Source: Amborella trichopoda
Taxonomy: Eukaryota; Streptophyta; Magnoliopsida; Amborellales; Amborellaceae
Assembly: GCF_000471905.2 (NCBI RefSeq)
Contig: NW_006498469.1
Coordinates: 1,096,678 to 1,160,677 of the forward strand
Direction: 5' to 3'
Length of the DNA stretch: 64,000 nucleotides
A program made the position numbers and the translations under genes. This document shows positions 1 through 11,475 of the stretch, in pieces. The stretch's first letter is position 1. Each line of letters begins with the position of its first letter. The notes beneath the pieces were generated by a model. That model made no database searches and had not been told where the DNA came from. It saw nothing but the letters and a program-made list of their open reading frames with translations.

Positions 1-219
1 TCCAATAATCTCTCTTCAAATTTAATCTTTTTGGGTTTCTTTTTTCCTCTCTCATTTCTTTCTCCCCCCTCACTCTTCCCGTGTGAATACATGGTTAAGG
101 AAAAATGAATTTTTTGAATGACATAAAGAGACAAATAAATTAAAAGAGAGAGAAATTATCTACAGAGGAATACATGACATAAAGATAGTAAGAGAGGCGA
201 GAGAGAGAGAGAGAAAATA

Positions 220-1715
220 TTGGTGGGTTTGTGTGGCCATTTAGGGCCTTATGAGTGCTTGTAATTGAACTTTTGATATAATGGAACATAGATTCAATGG
301 GAGTGTGGTCATCTGTATACCATATAAAGCGAATGATGTTTACTGAGACCGGATTGATCTTTACGAGCAAGGCTAGTCTGGTTTGGAAAAACTCATGTTG
401 CAAGGACATAGAGTATAAATCAATAAGGGTTATAATGGGTCATCCCTTTATGAGGTCGAAGTATGTTTTGAAGAGTGAGCTGAGTGATTGTGTGGCCTTT
501 GTGCATGATGGAGGCCTTCAAAGATAGAGCCAAAGCCTCATCCGCATACCATCACACGGCATACACATAAGATGGCAGTTTTCGGGTAAGCGAACCACCT
601 TTCGTAAAGTCATATTTGAATAATTAAAAATATTAAAAATAAGTTGTTATAGCTCAAGCTCTTGGCTTTAGGGAAATGAAAGATGAGTTTTGGAAAGCGT
701 GTGCTTTGAGGAAGCTTTGAACCAAATTTTTTTGGCAAGTGTGAGAAGGCTTGTGCATAAAATAAGAAAACAAAATATTATCATATATTATTTTCTTATT
801 TAAATTAATTGATAGGAAAATGGCTTAGAAAATGGAAGATAATGATTCTAGCACCTTCCATATAATCTTGATGCCTTATTTATGGAATGGAGGGCTCATA
901 TCTCTCACCCCACAAGTCACCCAAGATTAATGGTATATATTCAATCTCACATGAAGAGGCAAGCTATAGAAAACCCTAAGAAACCCAGAAACCCTTCATG
1001 TACTATAAATAGGGGTGCACCTTACCCAATATTCTCTATATCAAAAGTTTGTCTCTCTCTCTCATACCCAACATAGGGACACACCCCACTCTTAGAAACT
1101 CTCTCTCTATCTCTCTCTCTCTCCTTGAAACTTTCCCTCTCCCTATGGTAAACTATGTCGCACGCCCCTCTCATTTCTCTATGATATCTCATCTCCCTCT
1201 CATCTTTCATCTTATTGTGATATGGCCTAAAGGGTTTAGGGTGTAGTAAAAGAGATTTTATCTCTCTCAACTAGGTTATCATGGGGGTTCACCTATGTTT
1301 GAGTTTTGTGATTGAAAGGGGATCATGTTTCATTGAAGTGGCTTGGCCTAAACTTGCTTTCCCAAGATTGAGATTGAAGGTTGACCATTAATCCAGCGCT
1401 ATCAGAAGGAGGTGATTCGATGTAGGGTGTAAGAGGCCCAGTTGAGGTAATCTCCGACACTTTCTTTGTATTTCTTGAAATATTTTCTTATTGTGTCTTT
1501 CATTATTCCCAAATAAAAGTTGTGTCTTTTCATTATTATTAAAGAAAGGTTTTGATTAGCTTCAAGTCCTTGATATCATAGTTGTGTGCTTTTGTTTATT
1601 TTGTTTGAAGTTGATTTATTGTAAAATGAATATTTGTGAGTAATCTAAGCCTTGAAGAAAAAGAAAAAGAATGGAAAAAGAAATATATATATATATACTT
1701 TAGCTAGATAGTCCT
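220..1715 (+). mobile_element. LTR-like repeat 'A element', first copy
   Basis: About 1.5 kb of repeat that occurs three times here: this copy, 39,309-40,800 in the same orientation, and about 3,085-5,085 inverted. The better preserved copy starts TGTTGGGT, a common plant LTR start. A TATA box, TATAAATAG, sits at 1,004-1,012 and is followed by a CTCTCTCT leader, as in an LTR promoter and R region. A motif ending CTCCGACA near 1,458 looks like an LTR end. However, homology between copies runs on to about 1,715, and I saw no primer-binding site or target duplication. LTR or LTR-derived sequence is the best reading. A long terminal inverted repeat of a DNA transposon, paired with the inverted copy, is the alternative. 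Confidence 0.5.
1004..1012 (+). promoter_or_regulatory. TATA box of the A element
   Basis: TATAAATAG is followed by GGGTGCAC and then a CT-rich leader. It is conserved at 40,082-40,090 in the second copy. The inverted third copy has a degraded version (TTATAAAAAA on the minus strand near 3,745). This is the usual plant TATA form and sets the likely direction of transcription as plus. Activity is not shown. Confidence 0.5.
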
Positions 1716-2436
1716 TTTTTCAAAGATATAGTGAGAGGAAGAGAGAAAATTACGGAAAAACAAATGTGAGAGAGATTATAGAAAGAAATATGGAAGTAAA
1801 TTACAAAGAGAGATAAGCTATAGAACAACATGTGTGAGAAAAAAAGAATTTAAGGAAAAACAAAGAGATATTTAAATTAATTTTTCATAAATTAGATAGC
1901 GAAATAAATAGACTATAAATTAGAAGAGAGATAAATTATCTAGGGAGTAATATATGAGATAAACATAGAGAGCGAGAGAGAGAATATGGAAGATGAATCC
2001 ATGAGAGGAAAGAGGAAGAATGAAATTAAAGAAAAGAAAAATGCGAGAAAAATTATAAGAAAGAAATATAGTGGTAAATTAGAAAGAGACAGATAAGCTA
2101 GAAAGGAACCTGTGAGAGAGAGATGGGCTGAAAGAAAAATAAAGAGAGAGATTTTAGGACAAAGGAAGACATGAGATAAGAGAATTAAGTAAATAAACTT
2201 TAAAATATATATTAGACAGCGAAGAAAATTGTAGCTAAATTAAAAAGAAATAATATTCACTAACTGCATCTTTTGAAATAGTGTGTGCCCTTAAAATGTA
2301 ACTGTCTCTTTCTAAAGATATGACCTTAAGAAAACACCCTTACCAGGGATAAAAAGGTGAGTTTACATTAAGAAGGGTTTTGATCCTTGATTCCAGCCAC
2401 TTAAAAACTTAAGAGAAATGGAACTATGTGCTCTCG

Positions 2437-3084
2437 TATCGCTATCTTGAAACAGGAAAAATTTTGTTCACCATTTAAAATTTCGCTGCCCCTCTTGATT
2501 CATTCACAGGATCTCAGTCTTCGATTTTTTAATTTTCATGTTTTGGGTACTTTCACACTAACCTGATCTCTCTCTCTCTCCTCCATAGTTATCGCTCTCT
2601 CTCCCCCAATAACGGAAACCCACCAACGAACTCACAAACAAAGAATTGAAAGAAATTAATCTTCTCAATTGATACCTCTCTATTGGTAAGTCTTCAATGT
2701 TCTACATTACTCTTTCCCTTCCCTACCCACTAAAATCACTATAATATAAATCATAACGCACGAACAGTAAAAAAATTTACAAAATAATTTAGGTGTATAG
2801 TGGCTGCATTCCATTGAAAATTGAATTCATACTAAACCAAAAAAAATGAAACTGATATTTCACGGTTAATGGGGGCTTTTGTTCTTTTGAGTCACAGGGC
2901 ATGCTTTCACTTCAAATGAAATGGACTTGCATTTCTACTTTTGGAAGATAATAGTAATTGTGAATCGTATATGTTTATCATGCGGAATCTTAGTCCATTG
3001 AAAACAACGATTAATCAATTGAATATACAATAAATGGATTCATAATAAGTCTCCCATGTGAATGTTGAAAGAAGGACACGTATA
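2437..3084 (+). other. Unique spacer with a 5'-UTR-like CT-rich stretch
   Basis: This stretch is absent from copy 2. At 2,560-2,700 it has CT repeats, then an A-rich purine leader ending in TTG before GTAAGT (about 2,685-2,692). That is how a plant 5' UTR and its first intron often look. No start codon with a useful frame follows, and the stretch soon meets the inverted A element. It may be the truncated start of a gene or of another LTR. The evidence is weak. Confidence 0.25.
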
Positions 3085-5085
3085 ATCTAGCCGGAGTATA
3101 TAATAATTTATTTTTTTCTTTACCAATTCTTTTCTTTTCTTCACCACCTAGATCACTCACAAATAGTTCTTTTACAATATAATAACTTCAAATACAATAA
3201 AATAATACAACAGGATCTCAAGAACTTGAAGTCATTCAAAACCACACTTTTTATTAAAAAAGAAAAGATATAACCTTTGCTTGGGAATGAAGAAAAAATA
3301 AAACAAATAAGCAAGAAACAAAAGAGGGTGTCGGAGATTACCTCAACCGGACTTTGTACACTCTACACCGAGTTACCACCTTCCGATGGCGCGGGATGTA
3401 ATGGTCAACCTTCAATCTCAACCAGAGAAGCAAGTTTGGACAAGTCACAATAAAACATGAACCCCTTAATCATTAATCTCAAACCCTTAGGTGAACCCCA
3501 TTGGTAACCTAGTTTGAGAGATATGCTTCTCTTTCTACTACAACCCTAAAAACTTAACCCTAAGATGAGATTAGAGAAGATGAAAGAGGACCTATGAGAT
3601 GAGAGAGAGTGGGGTATGTCTTTCAAGAGAGAAAGAGAAACTTTCTTAAGAGAGAGAGAGGTTTTCCTAATATGGAGCGTTCCCCCCAAGATGATCAAGA
3701 GATAGAGATGGAAATTCTAAGAGAATTGGGTAGGGTTCAACCCTTTTTTATAATGCTTGAACAAGATTATGGTTTTTTAGGGTTTTTTTTGGCATGCCAC
3801 TCATGTAAGATTGAATTTACACCATTGATCTTGGGTGACTTATGAGGTCAGAGATATGAGCTCTCCATTCTATAAATGCGCCATCAACATCCTATAGAAG
3901 GTGCAAGAACCAGTATCCTCGACTTTCTAAACCATTTTCCCATCAATTAATTCAAATAAGAAATTAATATATAATTTTATTATCTTTTCTTATTTTATGC
4001 ATTAGCCGTCTCATACATACCCAAATATCATTGAGATTTTCCTCAATGATTAAGCTTTAAAAAATCAATGGTTTCTTATCTCTCAAGCTTCAAATCTTGA
4101 CCACATAAAAATAGAAGGTTCCCTAGGTGGGGTGTGCAATCCATTGTGGCACATAATGCGCCCGACCCAATTTGCAATGGTGCGCCCACAAGATCTATTG
4201 GGCCTCCCAAGCAATTATGTTATTTTTTATATTTTAAAAATACACAAAATCATTATTTAAATATTTAAATCATTGTAAAATCAATATATCTGTTTTATAA
4301 ATCACAATTTGATAAATAAAATATCTAGAAATTTAGAAAAATTCAAATAATAATTCTAAAAATCATATATTATTAAAATAAATAAAATTACATACTTTGA
4401 TAGGGAAAAAGATTCATATAGTCTAGGATTCAATATGCATTGGGGCACCTCATGTCCAACTGCGTGCTATTAAAGCACACATACTTTCTCAAACTGACTC
4501 AGTGTTGCCCATGACCCACAATCGATGTAGGGGGTCATTAGTAGGTCATCAAAGTCTAGCTAATAGATAAGAGGTTGTAGTCCTAATATATGGATTTCAG
4601 ATCCCCTTCCCCCTGGAGAAAAAACCAAGGTCATTCTGACCTAATGCAATCCAATGCTCGATTGTGCACATGGAGTATCTCTCGTAGATGTACATTCTTC
4701 ACCCTGAAAGGTGCTTCATTTTCTTGAAAGCAGTTATTGATACGTATGTCGTGTGATGATACAAATGGTGTGGCTTTGGACCCATCGCTGGAGGCTTCCA
4801 TCACACACAAGGTCACACAATCCCACGGCTCACTCTTCCGGGCATACTCCGACCTCATCAAGGGATAAGCCATCTAACCCTCATCGGTTTGTTTCTCTAT
4901 TTTCAAGTAACATAGGTCCCCAACCAGACCGACCTAGCACGTTAAACACAATCCAGCAACCAACGTTTGCTTAGTATGGTCCACATGAGACCACACTCCT
5001 ACTGAGTTCATCTTCCATTATACGTATTCATTTTACAAACATTCATAAGGCCTTTAATGGCCATTTCCACCCAACAAATGTATCT
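3085..5085 (-). mobile_element. LTR-like repeat 'A element', inverted copy
   Basis: The reverse complement of this stretch matches 220-1,715 along most of its length. It starts TGTTGGGTGG at 5,076, passes the GAGGTCGGAGTATG block near 4,850, the degraded TATA region near 3,745 and CCGACA at 3,329, and ends near 3,085. It carries about 0.5 kb of extra sequence around 4,140-4,640. It is more divergent from the two direct copies than they are from each other, so it is probably an older or separate insertion. With the first copy it forms a 4.9-kb inverted repeat with a 1.4-kb loop. Confidence 0.55.
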
Positions 5086-5784
5086 AATGGTATTAGATCG
5101 ATTCCCAGATTGAGGAAGAACAAACAAAAAGTACATCCTAGCAAAAACACGATGAGAGTGCTATTCATTGTTCACTAATGTAAAAATTATATGCAGGCCT
5201 TTTTTTTTTTTAACCAAAATCACAGTCCAATCCAAATTTGTAGGAATTTGTTAGGAGTCATCACCGAGTCTTGGACATGCAGGTGGGTCGAGCAGCGAAA
5301 GTTGTACAAAAATATCCAATGAGTTTGATCACTAGGACCAACTTGAAAATAGTGGAATTATTTGGGTATTTTTTTTGCAGTTTAATATGGTTTAGATTGG
5401 GCATTAGAGATCGGCAATTTGGTTTAGAGTCTTCTTTTCATGAGAGCTAATAGGGAAGTTGATTTTTTTTTATATAGTTACATAATAAGGGAAGTAACGA
5501 GCTAGGATTTTGACTTGGTTAAAGTGAGTTGGATTTCTATTAAGGATTGGGTTAAATCTTCAGGTTATATGTGAAGAGGGAAAGAAAAGCAATTAGTATT
5601 GGGTTCTTTTGCAAGCATCATAAAAGGAAATTGCCATTGGTCATTTAGAGATATTGAAGGGGCATTAGTAGAGGGCATCACATTGGGTTTTATTGTAGGA
5701 CCGTAGGGTGTTGTAGAGAGGTAGAGAGAGAGAAAGAGACATTGTTCATATGTCAAAGCTTTTGCTTCTTCCTTTGTGGCTAGT
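5086..5784. other. AT-rich spacer, nothing firmly recognised
   Basis: This spacer separates the inverted A element from the copia RT remnant. It starts with TGGTATTAGATCG at 5,088, a weak match to a retroelement primer-binding site, and includes a T11 run near 5,198. A short minus-strand open frame at 5,565-5,756 has no recognisable domain. Confidence 0.4.
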
Positions 5785-6140
5785 GTCTACCTTAATTTAT
5801 CATTGAAGTACATTCATGTGTCTAATACAATTCATCAAATAATTAAGTGACCCTACAACTTATGCATAAGGACAATCATGTATGATTTCCTTCTCCTTAA
5901 TAGTCGTAGGACACATTTCTTTTATTAATTTATAGATTTTGTCAATTGAGGTAGTTATGGGTTTAAAATTCTCCATTCTGAATTTCTTAAGTACTTTAAG
6001 AGTATAATGCTCTTGGTCAAGATATAACAATCTTTTATTTCTATTTCTAAAAACTTCAATTCCTAGAATATAATCAACATGTCCCATATCTTTCATCTCA
6101 AATTTAGAGGACAAACATATCGTACCTGAGCTCAAGTCAA
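5785..6140 (-). pseudogene. Ty1/copia polyprotein remnant (RT C-terminal part)
   Basis: A minus-strand frame (6,135 to 5,860, 91 aa) contains LSSKFEMKDMGHVDYILGIE. This is the typical copia block after the YVDD region of reverse transcriptase, with the conserved K-D-M-G and the Y-I-L-G-I/V core. It continues with LDQEHYTLKVLKKF and the M-x-x-x-x-P-I/V type segment. After a stop, the same frame carries VVGSLNYLMNCIRHMN, matching the expected V-G-S-L-x-Y-x-M stretch. Catalytic RT motifs, integrase and gag are missing. At its upstream (right) end it abuts the unrelated Ty3/gypsy fragment. A dead, truncated retrotransposon. Confidence 0.75.
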
Positions 6141-7390
6141 ACTTGTTAAAGACCCCTGGCCTTCAGCATCTAGTCAAATAGGTTTGCAGTGAGAAGTAGT
6201 AGGTAGGATACTTCAATGTGTGATAGTCCATATACGTTCCAAGAGAACAACCTTGTTTCTTTTTAAAGAAGTCTGGGGCACCAAAGGGGGACTTGGATGG
6301 CTGGATCATTATAGCATATAGCAATTCATCCAATTGCTTGTGAAACTCGGCCTCGAGCCCTACTAATGGTCCACCACTCTCCACTGAGGAAGGGACTTAG
6401 CGAGTTGAGGAGGCATCACATTTTTGTACTCCTTCAAGAGCCTCTCAATAGTTGTGGGCACCATCAAGCCTTCCTTGGCTTCTTTGAGTAGGATTTTGGT
6501 CAGATATGTAGCTCGTCTCTGTGGCAGCCCTGCCTTCAACTGCAGTGTCGATAACAGTTACCTTCTCTCCTAGTGCTCTACGGGGACCATGCAAGGAAAG
6601 TGTCATGGAGGAATGACACCATACCTAGATGTGGCACCATTGAAGCTCTTGCTGACATTAGGAAATCTTGCCCAAGGATGACTCAAAGTCACCCAGAGGT
6701 ACTAGTTTGAGTGTAATATGTCCGCTTCATGCTCCCAACTTACGACGATGTCATGAGCTATCCCCAAAATTTTCTCCGGTCTTGTCGAACTTTTCATTGG
6801 TGATCCTAAGCGAAAAAAAATTGTGATATGGTTAAAAAATCAATTGTGATGCCAAAATCTCTTGTACCTTCAACCATTTGTATTTCATGAGTCTCAATCA
6901 ACTCAGCCTCCGAAGTAAGTTGTAATGTATGACTAATGCTTCGATTGCAGGTTGATTCTTGATCTTCTACCTCTTCATGTTCTTCTTCCTCCGATTACAA
7001 TCTACAAAGTAGATCTCGTAGACGCTCTATAGACGTGGATCTTGTCTGCAAATTTGTTCTTGATGTTTTGGATCAGCAGCCCAAGTTTGTCGAGGAATTT
7101 GATTTGGCTCTATAGTGAGATTTGGCATCAAATCCACCTGGTTGCAAGAGCCCTCTCCTTGATGAATGGTGTCCTCCAACTGTTGCAACCTCTAATTCAA
7201 CCATTGCAAATCCTGATTAGTTTCACTTATGGCTCGACGAATACCCTCCAAAGTTGTATTCATGCTCTCCAAGGTTGTGTTCATGGACTCCAGAATTTGG
7301 TGACAACACATACTCCATGATTTGCAGCAATATATCATCGAGTGTAAGAGTGGGTTTCGACAACACCGTGACTGATGGATTTTACTTACT
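6141..7390 (-). pseudogene. Ty3/gypsy (Reina-like chromovirus) gag-PR-RT remnant
   Basis: On the minus strand, downstream of the LTR at 7,402-8,033. A short gag-like N-terminal piece with two LESMNTT repeats lies near 7,190-7,330. A degraded aspartic-protease region follows at about 6,590-6,850; HDIVV, ADIL and PLGDF can be read in shifting frames. The start of the reverse transcriptase is at 6,163-6,480, with KEYKNVMPPQL, then LDELLYAIMIQPSKSPFGAP. About 1 kb holds what normally takes 2-3 kb, so there are internal deletions as well as stops and frameshifts. The element is cut off after the first RT motif, where copia sequence begins. RT palm, RNase H and integrase are absent. Confidence 0.7.
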
Positions 7391-7400
7391 TTGATACCAG
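7391..7400 (-). promoter_or_regulatory. Primer-binding site of the Ty3/gypsy element
   Basis: The minus strand reads CTGGTATCAAAG two bases after the LTR end CATCA. This resembles the initiator-methionine tRNA primer-binding site TGGTATCAGAGC used by most plant LTR elements, with one change and a degraded tail. The position right behind the LTR supports both calls. Confidence 0.65.
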
Positions 7401-7401
7401 A

Positions 7402-8033
7402 TGATGCAGGAAAGATGAGGGAAGGAATAATTAAAATATAAATAATAATAAAGGGTAAGATAATATACCCTCTCTCAGGGTCCACAAGATAGTCCACCCG
7501 AAAAGATCTTTTCACAATACCCAAATTCTTTGCTCAAATCCAATATCTTTTGTTTACAATGAAGGGATATCTCCCCTTTAAATACACTTAGAAGAATGAA
7601 AAATACATACATAAGAAAACCCACAAGAAAATAGACTCTCTCTCTCTCTCTCAAAAAGTCATGTACATCTATACCCCTATATGTTCTCTCACGTGAAGCT
7701 TCCATATCTCTTCTTTATGTCTCACTTTTTTCTCACGTGAATCTCTATCCCTTCCCAAATCCTTCCTCAAAGATTAGTTCCTAATCTATTCCATAAGAGC
7801 CTCCTAAAAGAACAACTCATACCAAATTTAAGATATTTATTTTTTTAAAACTAACCAACTCAATTGCTACCCTATCACCAAAACAACTCGCGCCCCAAAA
7901 TCCTCCCTCCTCCCACTTAACAATTCACTCACCAAAATCCTTTCTCCTCCCAACTTAACTTATCCTAGCGCAATTGCTATTCTTGAGAAAAGTAACACTA
8001 AAATTTGGAATTTCTTAATCTCTTTCTACATCA
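7402..8033 (-). mobile_element. 632-bp 5' LTR of the Ty3/gypsy element
   Basis: The plus strand begins TGATGCAGGAAAG and ends CTTTCTACATCA, so the ends are short inverted repeats of the TG..CA type. On the minus strand the LTR starts TGATGTAGAAAG and ends CCTGCATCA, followed by the primer-binding site. A TATA-like TATTTAAAGGGG is on the minus strand near 7,575-7,585, and a CT/GA microsatellite is at 7,637-7,652. No partner 3' LTR exists in the window, so the element is truncated and target duplications cannot be checked. Confidence 0.7.
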
Positions 8034-9000
8034 TTCTCCATGGCCCTAGGTCCCCAAGAGGCCATAGGCTGCCTCACTTAGGCCTAGGAAGGCCTTCTTG
8101 GGTAGAAGTTTTACATAGAAATTCTTATCTTATAATTGATTCATAAAGCCCTTTTATCATATCACAGACTTCCTAAAGGAGTGAGCAAATCGAGCGGAAT
8201 TAACAATAGGAACGGCCCACTATCGATTATGGACTGAATGGAGAGAGCGTAGCGAATGGTGGGCAAGCGAAGCCTTTAGACTGGGACCCCAAGAATTTGT
8301 ATGCAAGATGAGCTTACAAGAGTGCCAATCAACCGAGCCGTCAGTTTGAGAATAAGGTGGGATCCACAGATGTAGTGGTTGGTGAATCGATCAAAAAGCG
8401 GATTTTTGAGAGATTCTTCATCGATCTAGTGGCAGCTCATATGTCCAACGCACCAGCTCATATAACTCAAAAATGTTTGACTTTGATAGCAGAGCTTTCC
8501 TTTAAAGACATCTCACTAGCCCATATCAGATGAAACCATACCATCGCACCTTGGATTCTAAGATTTTTTATTTGCTCCTCACTAAGCAAGCCACTTTGAT
8601 ATAGTGGCTCTTAAGAACATCAACCCTTCTGATGTGTCTCACGAGGTCACGAGTGAAGTTTCAAGCAAGCTTATCATAGACATTGAGATGATGTGGTGAT
8701 GCTTGTTATAAATTCAGTAGGCACAACTACATGTTCCCTAATAATAATAGCTACTGGATGAAGAGCACTTGGTTTCTCATAGAATGACTCCATCATAGAG
8801 TTCACGACCCCCATCAGGGCTGACCTCGGGTTTGATGGCCTAAGAACCCTCCTCTACTCATGTCGTGGATCGCTTACTTTGCACTCTCACTCAGGAGGGC
8901 TAGGCACCAGGTGCCCAAGAACCTCTATAACGATGCCGGTAAATAAACTCCTTTCGAAATCGATTGATTTGTAAATTTTTTTATCAAGAAAATGTTGGAT
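8034..9000. other. Moderate-GC stretch, possible decayed coding DNA
   Basis: Base composition is less AT-rich than on either side. One plus frame near 8,337-8,530 reads VVVGESIKKRIFERFFIDLV and onward for about 60 codons without a stop, but no family is recognised. The short GC-rich inverted motif AGGCCTAGGAAGGCC is near 8,080. It may be the remnant of a captured gene or an internal part of a retroelement. Confidence 0.3.
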
Positions 9001-10457
9001 AGTTTGTAGAATCATCCAAAACATTACATATATTAAAAATGGTCTAAGTTATTAAAGACTTTTGGGAGATTTTGAGCTTTATTCACAATTGAAACATTAA
9101 AGATCAGATATCCGGAACATTGTAAAATTAAGATCTCTTTCTTTGCATTTGAATTGTAGCATTTTGTATGAAGTATGAAGGCTATACCCGTATGAAGTAT
9201 GAATTATATACGATAGTGCATGGGCACCAAGTCACAAGTACGCCATGGACATGTTTTTGTTTTTAACAATTTCAGAACTTCAAAGAATCAATATTTTTCA
9301 GTGATTTGAATGTTTTTCAACATTCATGTACAATTGTGCATATATCTACATAAAACAATTAGTTAGATTGCATATAAATGCAAAAATATACGTATTGGGC
9401 GAGGTTTGTACAAGGTGCCGACCATATACTGTACAGATAAGGCTCATTGTAAATTTTTGCTGAAAGATGTAACTTTGTTGTCAGAAACCTTGCAATGACA
9501 TAAAAATCCATATTCAACCCTGATTATAAAATTTTAAATTCTAGAAAGCATGCATATGGAGAAGATCTATAAACACTTGAAAATCTTAAAAATAGATGGT
9601 CCAAATAACTCGACATACGATACCTTATTTTTAGGACTTAAAATATTTTTTTTGTTTATATCCGTACATCTTGAGGTCGAGATGATCAATAAGGATTTCT
9701 AACTTCGTAACACTATTTTTTACTGGGTTTTTGAGGTGCATTTCACTTCTATAATATAAGGTTGAGACCTTACATAAACTTTTTCCATACATATTTGACA
9801 CATATATATGCGTATACGTGTGTTTGGAGTGGACTGTACATATATGCATACATTTGCATTTCTACATAATCAATCTGTGCTCCTTGTTAGATGTTGCATC
9901 AAGTGCTAAACGAGTGTACCGTTCTTTCATGATCATTGTGTGTACCAATACTCAAAAATATGGATTTGGGGTGCCTTCTCCAAAATTGAACCCTCCACCA
10001 CCCCCCACCCCACTCCCCCCCCCCCCCCCCCCACCACACACACACACACAAAACAAAAAAATAAGGTAGTTCTTAGGGCAGGGTTTTAAGTCTTAGGAAG
10101 TTTTTAGGGTAATTTTAGAGCCCCAAACTCCTTGTGAAATAGACAAAAATATAAGAACAATCACATAACAGATTTATGGATACTAGTCTCAAGAAGATTG
10201 AAACTTGTAAGACATTAAAATGCTCGAAATCCCAAATGTAATTGTAGGAAACTAGAAGTGTAAACTAGAAAAAATAATATTTTATCTATAAGAATGTAAA
10301 TATATCGTAAAAGAAAAAAAAGTAAAAAAAAAACAAAAAAAGGTATATGATTCACAACATAATATATTGAAGCAAAATCAAATAAAAACCCTCTTTCAAA
10401 TATAGTAAAACTTTAAAAATAGCAAAATCATATGGATGTCGGTGCATACCTCATTTA
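9001..10457. other. AT-rich spacer with poly-C/CA microsatellite
   Basis: I see no coding feature. The notable element is a run of C bases followed by (CA)n at about 10,003-10,050, one of the few C homopolymers in the window. The DNA just before 10,457 is unique to copy 1, and the paralogous block B starts with GGACGCCAAAAGTCC at about 10,461. Confidence 0.5.
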
Positions 10458-10875
10458 TTAGGACGCCAAAAGTCCTTAAAATCAACTACTAGAAGATCAA
10501 AATCCACCTAGAAACTATTGTGTTTGTTTTGGGAAATCGAAAAAAATCAAAAAGTAGTTGATCTTTCGATAAATCTCAAAAGAGTGGGTTTTGGGGACTT
10601 TTGTCATCCTAAAAGCCCCGATTGGTTTTGGGGATTCAAAATATCTCCAAAACCCTTTTCCCAAATATGACTTTTTTTAACCCTCAACGACACCCATTTT
10701 CTACATTTTCTGAACCTGTCACGAGGCGGCGCCTAGGCGGGTGCCCAAAGTGTAGCCCCTAGGCGTGTGCCCAAACACAAGACACATATGACCCCACCTA
10801 GCAAGCGCGCAGTCGTTTTTAAAAAAATTTCACCTAGGTAGTCGGGCTAGCTAATTATCGAACAATGGTGTGTAC

Positions 10876-11001
10876 ATGCTAGGATGATTACATATGTGGG
10901 TTTTAAGGTTCATCAATATATGTGTGTGTGTGTGTATGTGTGTGTGTGTATGCATACACACACATATGCTAAGATGATTACATATGTGGGTTCTAAGGTT
11001 C
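10876..11001 (+). repeat. 36-bp direct repeats around a palindromic TG/CA microsatellite
   Basis: The phrase GATGATTACATATGTGGGTT occurs at about 10,882 and again at about 10,973. Between them, (TG)n runs into ATGCAT and then (CA)n, so the middle is self-complementary. The same layout is at 41,851-41,975 in copy 2 with a different repeat length. Confidence 0.7.
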
Positions 11002-11179
11002 TTTTTTTCTTTTCTATTTTACTTTTGGATGGCTCTAAGTTGGGTCTTTGGGTAGAGCATTTGAGAACTCCATTGAGATTGTACCCTTTTTCTGTTTATT
11101 TTGATTATTTCTCATGAAACACCTATACCGTGCACTATTTCTTGAAACCGATTTTGATTTTTTTAAAAAAATTGTGCTT

Positions 11180-11340
11180 TGGTCATTTGCAAAGAGTTCG
11201 ACTGATGGAATTTGAAATGACCATGATAATAAAAATTCAAGATCTGCTGCCTCAGAGTTTTGAACTGGTACAGTCCATTGCTCATGAGTTGGAAATAAAA
11301 TATGATCAGGTGAATAGAAGCTGTACTGAAATTTAATATT
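11180..11340 (+). pseudogene. Exon-like block 1 of an unidentified gene fragment
   Basis: A plus frame reads IQDLLPQSFELVQSIAHELE and runs from 11,130 to a stop at 11,334. The paralogue at 42,180-42,300 is similar but has a small deletion that shifts the frame. It looks like a real protein segment rather than random AT-rich translation, but I cannot name the family. It lies 130 bp before a second exon-like block. Confidence 0.3.
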
Positions 11341-11475
11341 ATGTGCTTGAGGGTTCTTCCCATATTTCTTTCACTGATAGTGCTTTTTACTACTATTTGT
11401 AGTTCCTTGTATAAGTTTTCTAGGTAAGTATGATTTGGTTTCACTCTTGATTGTCAAGTGCTATGAATGATTCAG

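Larger units (their letters stand above)
1..2436 (+). repeat. Segmental duplication block A, copy 1
   Basis: This block aligns base by base with 39,085-41,437, with scattered substitutions and small indels. Its left end is cut by the window edge, so the duplicated segment may begin earlier. It carries a CT-rich start, purine-rich GAGA tracts at 130-215 and 1,720-2,230, and the A-type LTR-like repeat at about 220-1,715. Homology to A' stops just after the shared GTGCTCT near 2,436. From there copy 1 continues with unique DNA, while copy 2 jumps straight to block B. No open reading frame longer than about 90 codons is present. Confidence 0.85.
2437..10457. other. 8-kb segment present only in duplication copy 1
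   Basis: Block A ends at 2,436 and block B begins near 10,458. In copy 2 the two blocks are joined directly at about 41,438. The extra DNA is a mosaic: an inverted A element, a copia RT remnant, a truncated Ty3/gypsy element with its 5' LTR, and unclassified AT-rich DNA. It is either several nested insertions in copy 1 or one deletion in copy 2. I saw no clean terminal repeats or target duplication at the outer ends, so a deletion in copy 2 is at least as likely. Confidence 0.7.

Noticed and set aside
1022-1270. 82-codon minus ORF rich in Arg and Glu
   Set aside because: It is a translation of the CTCTCTCT leader read as GAGAGA, and is not kept in the other A-element copies.
5088-5100. TGGTATTAGATCG as a primer-binding site that would make 3,329-5,076 a plus-strand LTR
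   Set aside because: The TATA box and CT leader in the same repeat point the other way. Homology between repeat copies continues past 3,329 to about 3,085, so 3,329 is not the element end.
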